Assembly (NCBI RefSeq): GCF_000876015.1
Contig: NZ_BBQM01000019.1
Span: 248,001-312,000, forward strand
Length of the DNA: 64,000 bases
Direction: 5' to 3'
DNA from: Cupriavidus basilensis
Lineage (GTDB): Bacteria > Pseudomonadota > Gammaproteobacteria > Burkholderiales > Burkholderiaceae
Numbering within the stretch: the stretch's first letter is position 1; every line of letters starts with the position of its first letter. Positions 54,401-62,929 of this stretch are shown piece after piece. The notes beneath the pieces were generated by a model. The model did no database searches. It saw nothing but the letters and a program-made list of their open reading frames with translations, and had not been told where the DNA came from. The position numbers and the translations under genes are program-made.

Positions 54401-57400
54401 CTTGAGCGCGAGCACCAGCGAGCCTTCCGTGTAGAGCCGCGCGTCGCCAAGGTGGATGCCGCCGTTCGTCAGGCTGCCGCTGTTCGGCACGGTGACATCC
54501 AGCCAGTTGTTGGACACCGCCAGCAGGCTCATGCCCTGCGAACCGCCGTAGTTGCCGAGGCTGTAGAGGTAGCCGTCCGCCGAGCGATACGGTGTGGCGC
54601 TGCCTTGCCCGACGGTATCCAGGCGCGAGCCCGATTCCAGCGTGATGCCGCCTGGCCCGGCGGCAAGGAATACTTCCGGCGCCTGCAGCACCGCCCCGCC
54701 GCGGAGCACCGCGGCCGAGGTGTTCGAATTGATGACGAAGAGCCCGCCGGCCTGGCGCACCATGGTGCCGCCGATGGACAGCCGCGGCGCGTCCAGCGCG
54801 TTCAGGTCGCCGTCGCGGAACGACGCGTACCCGGCCGACGGTGCGGCGCCCGCGGCCAGAATCTCGATCGGGATGCCCGTCTGCGTGGCCCCATCGATCG
54901 ACACGCTGCCAGGATTGCCGCCCTCGGCCGCGCCAAATCGCGCGTTGCCGGCGAATCCGAACGCCAGGCCCGCGCCGTCCGGCCTGGACAGCCGCAGGGT
55001 CAGCGTCTTGCCGTCCTCGGGCAACGGCGGGGCCGGGTTGCCGAACGTCGCGGCATTCTGGCGTGCGAAGTCGGCGTAGCTGGTCTCGCCATATTGCGCG
55101 TAGCGGCGCACGACGTCGCCCGACGTCAGGATTGCGCGAGTCGCCTGCGCATCGCGCGCGCCGGTGTTGGCCACGCCCTGCACCGCGGCCACGGCGAAGG
55201 AGCCGTTCTTCATCGCCACCACGCCCTGCTGCCGCAGGTCTGCCATGCCGCCCAGCTCGACCCGGAACGCACCCGGCATCAGCGCATAACGGGCCGGCAT
55301 CAGCGTGTAGGTGCCGGCGGGCAGCCCTGGAACACCCGCGGGAATGGTGATCTGGCGGCCCATGCCGGGCGCCGTGCCGGCGCCCGCGTCCACCGGCGCG
55401 TAGGCCGGCTGGATGCCCGGCACGATCGCATAGACCGCGTTGCCGGCACTGCTGAACGTATTGGCCGGGCTGGCGTTGGCCAGCGCCGTCTGCAGGACGT
55501 CGACCGAACCGCCCCGGCCGCTGACGAATGCCGCGCCCAGCAGTTCGCCGCCACCGGACAGGTCCAGCGTGGCGCCGGCCTGCACGGCGCTGTGGCGGCC
55601 GTTGACGGTCACGCCGCTGGCGGCCAGGCGCTGCGCGAGGCCATTGGCGTCGGTCCCGGATACGTCAACGCCGTTGTAGCCGTAGGTGATGCCGTCCGCC
55701 GTGCCGCCGAACGGCACGCTCAGCCCGTCCGCGCTGACCGACGTCAGGCTGCCCGGCAGGAACGCCACGGTATCCGTGACGAAGGAAGTCGGCGTGGTCG
55801 GCGCATCGTCGCCCACGCCGATCGACAGCTTGCCCAGCGGCGCGCGCAGCACGGCGCCTTGCTCGATCTCGGGCGCGGCGATGGACAGACTGCCAAACAC
55901 CGATTGCGGCTGCCCCGGCATGTCGGCCGTGGTACGGTGCAGCGCGATGCGCTCGCTGGCGAACAGCGATGCCACGGCCAGCGTGACCGGGTAGATCTGG
56001 GCTGCGCCCAGGGTCAGTTCACGGTGGCCGCGCAGCGCGCCCTGCAGGCGGATGTCGCCGCGGCTCTCCAGGTCGGCGGTGCCAAAACCCGCGTGGGCAA
56101 CGGTGTGCGTGCCGCCGCCGTTGAAGTCGATGATGCCCGCGGCGCCGGTGAGGTCGAGCGTGCCGACATCGATCAGGTCCGCCTCGATGCGCAGGCCGGC
56201 GTCGCTGGCCAGCGGCGGCTGGACCGCGGTCTGGGGCCGCACGACAGGATAGGTCTGGAACGCGCTGGTGACAGTGGCGAGGGGCGCCGCGCCGAGCGAC
56301 ACGTACGGCGCGGCAAGGCGGACGTGGCTGGACGGCACGCCGTCACCGCCCGCGGCCAGATTGGCCGCGTCAAGCCAGCCCGCATTGATGCGCAGGCTTT
56401 GCCCTGTAGACAGGTCCACGTCCCCACGGAACCCGACCGCACCGACAGACACCAGCGACAGGTCGTCAAACCCGCCGGCCCGGATACGGTCCACACTGAC
56501 CGCACCCGTCCCGAACGTGTAAGGGACGATGTCCAGGTCATGCTGGCTGACCCAGAGTTCGCGCGGGATGCGGATGGCATCGGGCACAGTGAACGGCCTG
56601 CCGGCCTGCGGATAGAGCGGCGCCTGCAGCTCCAGCGCCAGCAGGCCGCCACGCGCGCCGGGACCGCCGCCCGCCGCGCGCATCTCGCCTTCCAGCGTGA
56701 AACCGCTGTACGAGCGCACCGCGATGGAGCCGCCGGCGCTGGCCGCGTCATAGGTGGCACGGAACAGCGGGTCGAGCGGGCTGACCGCCGCGCCGGTCGA
56801 CAGCGCCGCCGAGGCACCCGACACATCCAGCACTGCGCCGGGACGGACGATGACAAACGCGTCGGTGGAAATCGGTGAGTGCGTATCGTCGGACGTGGTC
56901 CCTCCCTCGCTGCCCAGCACGATGCTGCCGCCATCGGGCACGACCCCATAGGCGCGGCCGTACTGGTCCAGCGCAGTCACCGCGCGCGCCGCGGCGTCCA
57001 GCCGCGCGTTGCCGCCGATCAGCACGGCCAGGTCGCCCGGCGTGGCATCCGCCTTGCCCCCGCCTGGCGCGCGCGAATTGACGACGATGATCCTGCCGCC
57101 CGGCGCGGTCAGCGTGCCGTCCACCACCACCTGTTCTTTGCCATCCACCCGGATCGTCTGGCCCGGGTCGACCGTGATCGAACTGCCGCTCCCGACAGTC
57201 ACGTTGCCGCCGCCGAGATACGCGCCGTTGCTGTCGTAGATCGCGGCGGAGCGCAGCGTCAGGCTGGCGCCCTCGCGTTGGCCCAGCACGGCCGTGACGG
57301 GGTTTTCCTGGTAGAGCGGCGGCAGCCAGGCCGGCATGGCGACAGCCGGGTCGGTGCCGGTAGGCACGTAGCGAGCATTGCCGTCCAACCGATAAACCGC

Positions 57401-60400
57401 CGGCACCACGTCGATATGCGTGCCGTCGGCTACGGTCATCGAGCGCAAGCCGTTGATGTCGTAGTTCGAGAAGCCGCTCGCGAACAGCGATTCCGGCAGC
57501 ACCAGCTCGCCCGCGCCGGCCTGCCCGCCACCGATGCGCACCGTGCCGGCGGAGATGGACAGCGTGCCGCCCTGTCCGGCCCCATAGGCACGCACCTCGC
57601 CATCGAGACGCAACGTGGCGGCGGGATCGGCCACCATGCCCGGCGCGTTGGCGCCGGGGCCGTTGGCGGTCAGCGAAATCGCGCCGCCACGGCCACCGCG
57701 CAGCGAGCGGTCGGTCAACACGGCGCCGCCCGACGAGGCGTCGATGCGCGAACCCGCGGCGATCGTCACGTCATGCGTGGACTCGATGTCCACCGAGCCG
57801 CCGTCGACATAGGCCAGCGCACCCGCTTCGCTGCCGTCCAGGAAGGCATTGACCCATTTGCCGCGCACATCGAACACGGCGCCCGCGCCGATGTCGATGC
57901 GGGCCTTGCCGTCGATGCCCAGCACGGTATCGTTGAAGGTGCCGCTGGCGGCGATCGTGTTGCCAAGGCGGATGCCTCCGGCGCGTGCCGTGAGGTTCGC
58001 GTTGACAGTGATATCGGGCGCCACGAAGCGCAGACGGCCGCCATCGGCCAGCGTCAGGGCGCCGTCGACCAGGATCGACGAACCGGAATACACCTCGATG
58101 CCGCCGAACCCGAAGCCCGAGAACTTCGCGGCGTCGAACCATGCGGTGCCCGCGCGCGCGTCCGGCAGCGCGCCGTCGGCCGTCATGCCGCCGGTCACGG
58201 ACGGCTGGCCGTTGCCGAAGCGCACGTCCACCGGCGGCTGCGTCGGCAGCGCGGCATCGTTCTGGTAGTGGCCGAAGGCGAACTGCGCGGCGCGCGCCAC
58301 GGTGTTCTGCGTGGCCTTGTAGCCATCCGTGGCCGCGGGGTCGCGCGGCCGTCCCTGGCGCTCGCCCTGCAGCACGCCGGCGTTGACGTCGCCTTCCAGG
58401 ATCGCGGTGGGTGCGTCCACGATCAGGGCGCCGCCGTCGCGGCCGGTCACGAAACCCTTCTGCCAGCGGTAGACCGGCGCCAGCGCGACGTTGTAGAAGC
58501 GGTCGGTCACGCCCCAGCGCGCGTAGTCGTTCTCGTAGCCGTTGTACACGCCGTCGTACAGCTGGTCCCCCGGCGCATTGCCGGCGGTGTAGAGCAGCCC
58601 GTCGCTGCCGCGCAGCCAGCTCGTGCGCACAAAGCCGTCGGCGGTCACGATCGAGCCGCCGGCCAGGTTGATGCTCGATCCCTTCTGCGTGACCACCTCC
58701 TTGCCGGCCAGCCGCACCGAGCCGCCCACGGCGGCCCATTCGCCGATGGTGTGTCCCGTGGTGCCCAGGTAGCCCGAGACTTCCAGCAGGCCGCCGGGCG
58801 TGTAGTAGCGGTCCGTGGCGTAGCCGCCGGTGCCGGCCGGCATCAGCACCAGGTCGCGCACGTCCACCCAGACGTCGTTGCTGTTGAGGCTGCCGCGGTC
58901 GCGGCTGCCCGGCGCGTCGCGCTGCTCGTTGCCCTGCACGCTGATCTTGAGGCTGTTGCTCTCCATCGCCACCTTGACCGCGGGCGCGCCCGCGGCGTCA
59001 AGGCGCGCGCCGTCCGCGACGAACGCGCGGCCCGCGGCGCTGACCGCGATCTGGCCGCCGGTGGCCAGCGTCAGCGACTGGTTCTCGAAGTTGACGGTGC
59101 CGCCGCTGGTGATCTCCACGCGCGACTGGTCGCGGCGGTCCGGCAGGCGGGACAGGTTGTCGAACGCGGCGGGAATGGCGTTGGCGTCCGCGCGCGCCTT
59201 GTCCTGGTCCGCGGAATCCTTCAGCAGCGCGTCGCGCTGGCTGTCCAGCGCGGTCTCGGTGCTGTCCTCGATCAGCACCGAGGTCACGCTGCCGGCGGCC
59301 AGCGTGACCTTGCCGTCCGCGTCGGTTGCCGAGTTCAGCAGGTGGATGGTGCCGCGCTGGCTGACGGACGTGGTGGCCAGCGCCACGCCTTCCTGGCGCA
59401 CGTCGTGGCCGGCCAGCGTGATGTCGCCGCGCCCGGCCGTGATCACGCCGCTGTTGGAGACCAGCCCGGCGGCGCTGGCCGCCGCGCGCTGCACCGCGAC
59501 CTCGTTGCCGCGCGTGGTGGAGACCTGGTTGCCGTCCGAGCTGTAGCCGGGCCGCAGGATGAAGCTGTCGCCGGCGGCCAGTTCCGCCTGGCCGCGCGGC
59601 GTGTTGATCGTGCCGCCGTTCCTCACCTCGCTGCCCAGCAGCAGCGCGTAGCCGCCGCCTTCGGTCACGGACTGCGGCGCGCGCGTGTTGATGATGGCGC
59701 CGCCCTCCACGATCAGCTTGCCGCCGGCATCCGTGAAGCTGGGCGTGAAGCCGCTGGCGCCGGCCGCGGCGCTGTAGATGCCGTTGTCGCGGAACTGCGC
59801 ATCGCTCATCCGCGCCGCCGCCGCCACCAGATTGCCGGTGTCGACCTGGCTCGAGCCCGAGAACAGGACGCCGTTGCGGTTGAGCACCATGATCGTGCCC
59901 GCGCCGCTCATCCGGCCCAGGATCTGGCTCGGGCGCGAGGACGGATCGTTGACGCGGTTGAGCACGGCCCAGGTGCTTTGCTGATCGAACTGCAGCGACG
60001 TGTTGCGGCCGATGTTGAAGGTTTCCCAGTTCAGGATGGCGCGGTCCGCGGTCTGGCGGATGCCGACCAGGATCCGCCCGGTGGCGGGGTCGATGGCCTG
60101 CGTGGGCTTGTCCGCGCCGCTCCAGCCCGCCGTGGCGGGATTGGTGTCGACGCTCAGGCCGCCGGTGCCGAGGCCGTCCGGCACGCCGCCGCTGGCGAGC
60201 AGCGCGGCCTCGCGCGCCTTGCGCTGGGCTTCCATTGCCGCCGCGGCGGCCTGGGCCGCCTGGCCCAGGTTGGCGATGGACAGGCGGGTCTGCTCATTGA
60301 GCTGCTGCACCTGCTGCGCGGTCAGCGTGGCGCCGTAGGGCGTCATCGCGCCGATGCGCGCGGCGTTGGCCGTCGCCTGCTTGCCCGCCTGCTGCGCGAT

Positions 60401-60574
60401 CCAGGCGGCGTTGGTCGCCGGCCCCGCCGCGCTCGCGGCGGCGGACCATGCGGCCAGCGCCACGGCCACCGCGCTGGCAAGCGGATGCGGCGCCAGCTTC
60501 CGCGTTGCCGCGCGCATGCGAAACCGGACCGGCGGGTTGGCCTTGGGCAGCGCGCCCGGGTGCACCTGATTCAT
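48476..60574 (-). CDS. giant TpsA-type filamentous haemagglutinin (two-partner secretion)
   Basis: A 4032-residue exoprotein. ATG 60574 has AGGATC just upstream and begins an extended signal peptide (about 1-49, with basic RMRAATRK then PLASAVAVALAAWSAAASA) as in large TPS adhesins. The TPS domain (about 130-330) has ILVGIRQTADRAILNWETFNIG and NRNGVLFSGSSQVDTGNLVAAAA, where NRNG (232-235) replaces the usual NPNG. The rest is a long Gly/Ala/Asp-rich beta-helix with repeated strands like GGSIVTADG, GGDVVLEST and SGNVNLAAL and almost no cysteine; the late region resembles DUF3739 proteins. The end (ASVNVGALTSASAAAS ... VQVLGFGDAGQ) has no cell-wall or toxin domain. The cognate TpsB is probably the one at 29023. 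The Hint gene follows 53 bases downstream. Family is certain; host role (adhesion, biofilm) is inferred. Confidence 0.92.
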   Translation of the reverse strand: MNQVHPGALPKANPPVRFRMRAATRKLAPHPLASAVAVALAAWSAAASAAGPATNAAWIAQQAGKQATANAARIGAMTPYGATLTAQQVQQLNEQTRLSIANLGQAAQAAAAAMEAQRKAREAALLASGGVPDGLGTGGLSVDTNPATAGWSGADKPTQAIDPATGRILVGIRQTADRAILNWETFNIGRNTSLQFDQQSTWAVLNRVNDPSSRPSQILGRMSGAGTIMVLNRNGVLFSGSSQVDTGNLVAAAARMSDAQFRDNGIYSAAAGASGFTPSFTDAGGKLIVEGGAIINTRAPQSVTEGGGYALLLGSEVRNGGTINTPRGQAELAAGDSFILRPGYSSDGNQVSTTRGNEVAVQRAAASAAGLVSNSGVITAGRGDITLAGHDVRQEGVALATTSVSQRGTIHLLNSATDADGKVTLAAGSVTSVLIEDSTETALDSQRDALLKDSADQDKARADANAIPAAFDNLSRLPDRRDQSRVEITSGGTVNFENQSLTLATGGQIAVSAAGRAFVADGARLDAAGAPAVKVAMESNSLKISVQGNEQRDAPGSRDRGSLNSNDVWVDVRDLVLMPAGTGGYATDRYYTPGGLLEVSGYLGTTGHTIGEWAAVGGSVRLAGKEVVTQKGSSINLAGGSIVTADGFVRTSWLRGSDGLLYTAGNAPGDQLYDGVYNGYENDYARWGVTDRFYNVALAPVYRWQKGFVTGRDGGALIVDAPTAILEGDVNAGVLQGERQGRPRDPAATDGYKATQNTVARAAQFAFGHYQNDAALPTQPPVDVRFGNGQPSVTGGMTADGALPDARAGTAWFDAAKFSGFGFGGIEVYSGSSILVDGALTLADGGRLRFVAPDITVNANLTARAGGIRLGNTIAASGTFNDTVLGIDGKARIDIGAGAVFDVRGKWVNAFLDGSEAGALAYVDGGSVDIESTHDVTIAAGSRIDASSGGAVLTDRSLRGGRGGAISLTANGPGANAPGMVADPAATLRLDGEVRAYGAGQGGTLSISAGTVRIGGGQAGAGELVLPESLFASGFSNYDINGLRSMTVADGTHIDVVPAVYRLDGNARYVPTGTDPAVAMPAWLPPLYQENPVTAVLGQREGASLTLRSAAIYDSNGAYLGGGNVTVGSGSSITVDPGQTIRVDGKEQVVVDGTLTAPGGRIIVVNSRAPGGGKADATPGDLAVLIGGNARLDAAARAVTALDQYGRAYGVVPDGGSIVLGSEGGTTSDDTHSPISTDAFVIVRPGAVLDVSGASAALSTGAAVSPLDPLFRATYDAASAGGSIAVRSYSGFTLEGEMRAAGGGPGARGGLLALELQAPLYPQAGRPFTVPDAIRIPRELWVSQHDLDIVPYTFGTGAVSVDRIRAGGFDDLSLVSVGAVGFRGDVDLSTGQSLRINAGWLDAANLAAGGDGVPSSHVRLAAPYVSLGAAPLATVTSAFQTYPVVRPQTAVQPPLASDAGLRIEADLIDVGTLDLTGAAGIIDFNGGGTHTVAHAGFGTADLESRGDIRLQGALRGHRELTLGAAQIYPVTLAVASLFASERIALHRTTADMPGQPQSVFGSLSIAAPEIEQGAVLRAPLGKLSIGVGDDAPTTPTSFVTDTVAFLPGSLTSVSADGLSVPFGGTADGITYGYNGVDVSGTDANGLAQRLAASGVTVNGRHSAVQAGATLDLSGGGELLGAAFVSGRGGSVDVLQTALANASPANTFSSAGNAVYAIVPGIQPAYAPVDAGAGTAPGMGRQITIPAGVPGLPAGTYTLMPARYALMPGAFRVELGGMADLRQQGVVAMKNGSFAVAAVQGVANTGARDAQATRAILTSGDVVRRYAQYGETSYADFARQNAATFGNPAPPLPEDGKTLTLRLSRPDGAGLAFGFAGNARFGAAEGGNPGSVSIDGATQTGIPIEILAAGAAPSAGYASFRDGDLNALDAPRLSIGGTMVRQAGGLFVINSNTSAAVLRGGAVLQAPEVFLAAGPGGITLESGSRLDTVGQGSATPYRSADGYLYSLGNYGGSQGMSLLAVSNNWLDVTVPNSGSLTNGGIHLGDARLYTEGSLVLALKGAGALTMDDGMRFGARELSLAVSSINIGGGAALAAAARDRVLPDGLQFDQALMNRLLTGNDEPGVPALESLRLGASDSINFFGTVDLSTLDPATGKSRLRELVLSTPAIYGLGGADDKATLTAGRLVWTGLSDGVAYTISSQASSALPGVVLPGGAGTGRGTLSLVADDIVLGYASNAAPDTRLVLDRLALGFSTVNLTAAGSIVGNYHGTLSAYQSQGAYVAGQGYTYGGGDLSLNTPLLTGEAGSVTKFVAGGAIVAAPLPGQAAPAEGSGALGAEIDLKGDSVVLATRVALPSGRLVVNAQRDITLTDAAQLDLAGRGKAFFEQTRSTPGGDVVLESTTGNITQAAGSRIDVSAPHAAGGTVQATATGDAGGRVALAGRIDGGGADDPAQAGGIDIRARVLDDFTGLNQRLNEGGVVGSRSFVLKQGDMVVGDEVRAHAVTISVDGGSLTVTGKVDASGLAPGSIRLAARDNLTLAGAALLDAHSTRLAVDSYGQPIDAANRATVELSAANGMLTLAPGAAVDMRSADAVARGRLVLDAGRAGSATANDVRVDVSGPVRIDGAASIAVQGFWRYDNAPADPEPTLDGRTNQIITQAWLDTLNQDSQAFMQGAAGNASLQARLAGLRAYGDAYHLRPGVEIVSSTANGNLTVQGDIDLSGYRYGPNATAVRGSGEPGALVIRAGGDLDIFGSISDGFAPPPATPDDANWKLASGIDPMRGELVLPVAITLKGGATGTATSFSGIASALDFPISVRATSLKANVTIPTRITLNAAATLPAGTVLRAAVRDATGNVLYPAGTVLTQAASIPRNAQFDAGSIVPVTLQVAAFTVPAGVSLSIFSGVATLAANVRVPSGTRLPPGVNLQFADAAGTGTVAGIDLRPVAGGRQGSLWAIAPMLAAGSDSWSMRLAGGADTQSADTRTLQAAGVLGGAGDIRLSDPHFTLVKAATRQPVFSVIRTGTGDLDMLAGGDLSQATPFGIYTAGTQAAGIGPNGADPYNLRRGINDGSGMVLGSGAGAAYEALTGNGNYQAWYPERGGDVVIAAQGNLSGDIFGSQSPASPLAGLAGSNLIGNWLWRQGGDGIGQPAAWWINFGTYAVPYRDVLAGASAQVIGFTGIGALGGGNVAVDVGGNAGVISDRGNSALPRSSGLNIAIGGSGRVSSDGTIAQTGGGNLDIRVGGAFNPAGVLSPGASTPDMFGSLVNLRGDTALTAGAIGYLAGAPSLSQPADPNDPRWQGAADNSLRRPQIGGGLLVAPGDGGVSLSTRGDLVLDAAADPGRSYLASPMPFRYQGLDYAGNAYSWFTLWTDRSAIALFSSGGNVTPSQQSSHPATGLLTNSLSTDGSYVYPPGLSVTAASGSIFYGGGTASRSLVLAPSPLGKLEFLAADSIRGQGYPVDISGADPAALPTPRHPAYEAAAGDTSLSNVTGEGGATQGGERRNWLFTYQADTAAGGLFDGPTPPARFYAVEGDIVGLRTGEILNFNAVTAPPALRGQTWYVGSRPVWVQAGRDIVGAGTAPGVATASARGGAQGQSSGNLFVHNDPRDISVVAAGRDILQSSFDVAGPGLLEVSAGRNLYQGDKGSLESLGAIVNVDPGNRSGGASIVALAGVGASGPDYAAFARRYFSAGNAANPAAGLDDAANAGKVARTYENELVAWLAARYGYAGGPADALAAFLALSPAEQGIFAREVYFAELRTSGREFNDPGSRRAGSYARGRAAIATLFPDHDAQDNAIAYGGDITLFGPSGIRTDFGGSIETLTPGGRTLIGVEGKVPPPSSGLLTQGSGDINMYARDSILLGLSRIFTTFGGGITAWSATGDINAGRGAKTTVLFSPPRRLYDDVGNVTLSPTVPSTGAGIATLNPIPEIPPGDIDLIAPLGTIDAGEAGIRVSGNVNLAALQVVNAANVQVQGKATGLPALASVNVGALTSASAAASAVTQAAEDLARQQATNARDRMPSVVSVQVLGFGDAGQ

Positions 60575-60717
60575 GCTGGATCCTGTCGGCACATCACCAG
60601 TGCCGTTGCGATGGGTCATGGGAGCGCCCGTGGCCGCGCATCGGATGCGCAACGTGTTCCGGATGACGCGTGCCCTGAAGTCGCAGCAGATTGCAGACCA
60701 GAGGTGACGCGTTCGTG

Positions 60718-60737
60718 ACCGGAACTGCGCAGATTTC
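60718..60737 (+). repeat. direct repeat, copy 1 (upstream of tpsA)
   Basis: ACCGGAACTGCGCAGATTTC, 18 of 20 bases identical to copy 2, 144 bases upstream of the tpsA start. The core CGCAGATTTC is conserved. Confidence 0.7.
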
Positions 60738-60813
60738 CGCAAACCGTTGCCTGGCGCGGCGCGGCGGGCAACGCCCGGGTCCGCGCGGCGGCGCCAGGCG
60801 GCGGCGGGCCGCG

Positions 60814-60833
60814 ACCGGATCTACGCAGATTTC
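60814..60833 (+). repeat. direct repeat, copy 2 (upstream of kpsC)
   Basis: ACCGGATCTACGCAGATTTC lies 96 bp from copy 1 in the same orientation and 114 bases upstream of kpsC. The pair lies in the 372-base region between the divergent tpsA and kpsC genes, so it may be a binding site for one regulator of both surface structures. Nothing else was recognised in 60575-60946. Confidence 0.7.
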
Positions 60834-60946
60834 GCCATATCCGAGACGCGAAGCGTGCCTAGCATCCGTCTTCGCCCGATCGATGACGTGCCGCGGCATC
60901 GCGTCGCCGGCACCGCATCGAGAACAACCACGCCCTGTGCCCAACC

Positions 60947-62929
60947 ATGTCACCACGCCCATCGCCCGCGCAGGACACGCCTCCCCCGACCGCCGCCGCG
61001 CCGTCCGTGGCCGCGCCGGATGCCGGCGCCGCGCCCGACGCCGCGCCGCCGCGCCGTGGCCTGCGGCGCGTGCCCGGCGTGCTGGAGGCGCCGGACTTCG
61101 AATGGAAGGGGCCGCCACTCAGCGAGACCTGGCTAAGCCGGCCAGGCGAGCCCGCCAGCGGCTGGATCGACCGCGCGCTCGACGCCATGCCCGCACTGTC
61201 GGACGCCGACGCGTCCACCGACCCGCGCACCGGGCCGCATGCGCGCGCGCACGCGCTGGGCGAGGCCGTCGTGGCCGCGCGCATCGGCGGCGCGTTCTGG
61301 GGCAGCGACCCGGCGCTGGCGCTGGACGCGCTGGGCAGCCGCCCGTTCGCGCTGCTGCGCCCCCGCAACGCGCGGCAGGCCGGGCAGATGCTGGCGCTGG
61401 CGCGCGCGTGGCGACTGGCGCCGTGCATGGTCATGCCGGGCACCGCCCACTGGAAGACCACGCTGCGCGGCGTCGTGGAGTCCAGCGAGGGCCTGCTGTT
61501 CCACGATCCCGTCGACCCGTGGCCGCTGCTCGACCGCTGCCAGCGCGTGGCGGTGGATGGCAACGACACCGTCGGTTTCCTGGCGCTGCTGCGCGGCACG
61601 CCCGTCACGTGCGTGGCCGACGGCTACCTGTCGGGGCGCGGGCTCACGCACGACGTGGGCACGGTGGACGCCGACGCGAGCATCAAGCCCGCGCGCACGC
61701 TGGCCCAGCTGGCCGATGCCGTGCTGCTGCGGGGCGCCCGCTACGTCGACCCGTTCTCGGGCCAGGCCGCCGCATGCGAGGCCGTGGTGGAACTGCTGGT
61801 GTTCTGGCGCGAGCTCTGCCACCAGAACCGCGACGTGGCCTGCTGCACCGGCATGGCGTTGTGGAAGCGCCGGGACATCGCGCGCTTCTTCCACAGCGGC
61901 GCGCGGCAGGTCCCTTTCTTCGCCGGCGCGCGCCGGCCCGTGGCCTACGCCGCATCCCGCGGCGGCGCGGTGGCCGTGTGGGCATCGCGCGAGACCGACG
62001 AGCTGGCCGGTTATGCCAACACCGCCGGCGTGCCGCTGTACCGCGTGGAGGACGGTTTCATCCGCTCGCGCGGGCTTGGCAGCGATCTCTATCCGCCGAT
62101 GTCCATCGTGGTGGACCGGCGCGGCATCTACTACGATCCGGCCAGCGGCAGCGACCTGGAGACCCTGCTGGCGAACACCGTGTTCCCGGACGCGCTCCTG
62201 CGCCGCGCGCGCAACCTGCGGGCAATGCTGGTCACGCACGGCATCACCAAGTACGGCAGCGATGCCGGCCCCGCCATTGCGCCGCTGCCGGCGGGGCGCC
62301 GCTGCGTGCTGGTGCCGGGCCAGGTCACGGACGACGCTTCGCTGCGGCTCGGCGGCGCCGGCATCGACAGCAACCTGGAGCTGCTGCGGCGCGCGCGCGC
62401 CGCGGAGCCGGACGCCTACATCGTCTTCAAGCCGCACCCCGATGTGGAAGCCGGGCACCGCCCCGGCGCGCTGGCCGACGACCTGATCCTGCGCCATGCC
62501 GACGCCATCGTGCGCGGCACGCCGCTGCCGCCCCTGCTGGACGCGGTGGACGCCGTGCACACGCTGACCTCGCTGGCCGGGTTCGAAGCGCTGCTGCGCG
62601 GGCGCGAGGTGGTGGTGCATGGCCAGCCGTTCTACGCGGGCTGGGGACTGACGCGGGATCTCGCGCCGATGGCCTGGCGCCGCCGGCAGCTCGCGCTCGA
62701 CGAACTGGTGGCGGGCGTGCTGCTGCTGTATCCGCGCTACCTCGATCCGCAGACCGGCCTGCCCTGCCCACCCGAAGTGCTGGTGCGGCGCTTCACGCAG
62801 CGCCTGCGCGGGTCCGCGTCGCCGCTGACGCGCGTGCGCCGCCTGCAGGGCCAGTTCATGTGGGCATGGCACGCGCTGCGCGCCTGGCTCGGCCGCGGCC
62901 ACGCGTGGTCGCGCGGCGCCCGGCCATGA
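60947..62929 (+). CDS. kpsC: capsule beta-Kdo transferase KpsC-like, N-module degenerate
   Basis: A 660-residue cytoplasmic glycosyltransferase that adds beta-Kdo linker sugars to the capsule lipid anchor. The C-terminal module is intact: YRVEDGFIRSRGLGSDLYPP (365-384), DRRGIYYDP, KYGSD, VLVPGQVTDDASLR, YIVFKPHPDVEAG and GQPFYAGWGLT. The N-terminal module, which in KpsC normally has its own ExDGFxRS motif, is cut down: after about 90 Pro/Ala-rich residues it keeps only the latter half (PVTCVADGYLSGRGLTHDV and TLAQLADAVLLRGARYVDPFSGQ, then ALWKRRDIARFF). Its catalytic motif is missing, so only one of the two Kdo-transferase activities may remain. Coupled to kpsS by ATGA. Divergent from tpsA. 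Confidence 0.88.
   Translation: MSPRPSPAQDTPPPTAAAPSVAAPDAGAAPDAAPPRRGLRRVPGVLEAPDFEWKGPPLSETWLSRPGEPASGWIDRALDAMPALSDADASTDPRTGPHARAHALGEAVVAARIGGAFWGSDPALALDALGSRPFALLRPRNARQAGQMLALARAWRLAPCMVMPGTAHWKTTLRGVVESSEGLLFHDPVDPWPLLDRCQRVAVDGNDTVGFLALLRGTPVTCVADGYLSGRGLTHDVGTVDADASIKPARTLAQLADAVLLRGARYVDPFSGQAAACEAVVELLVFWRELCHQNRDVACCTGMALWKRRDIARFFHSGARQVPFFAGARRPVAYAASRGGAVAVWASRETDELAGYANTAGVPLYRVEDGFIRSRGLGSDLYPPMSIVVDRRGIYYDPASGSDLETLLANTVFPDALLRRARNLRAMLVTHGITKYGSDAGPAIAPLPAGRRCVLVPGQVTDDASLRLGGAGIDSNLELLRRARAAEPDAYIVFKPHPDVEAGHRPGALADDLILRHADAIVRGTPLPPLLDAVDAVHTLTSLAGFEALLRGREVVVHGQPFYAGWGLTRDLAPMAWRRRQLALDELVAGVLLLYPRYLDPQTGLPCPPEVLVRRFTQRLRGSASPLTRVRRLQGQFMWAWHALRAWLGRGHAWSRGARP

Noticed and set aside
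49214-60718. Long open frames on the plus strand (49214-52870, 52940-56878, 56879-60718) antisense to tpsA
   Set aside because: They are Arg/Ala/Gly/His-rich with no domain, arise from the strong third-position G+C bias of the real gene, and their products look like frame shadows. The minus-strand frame has TPS signal, domain and beta-helix repeats.
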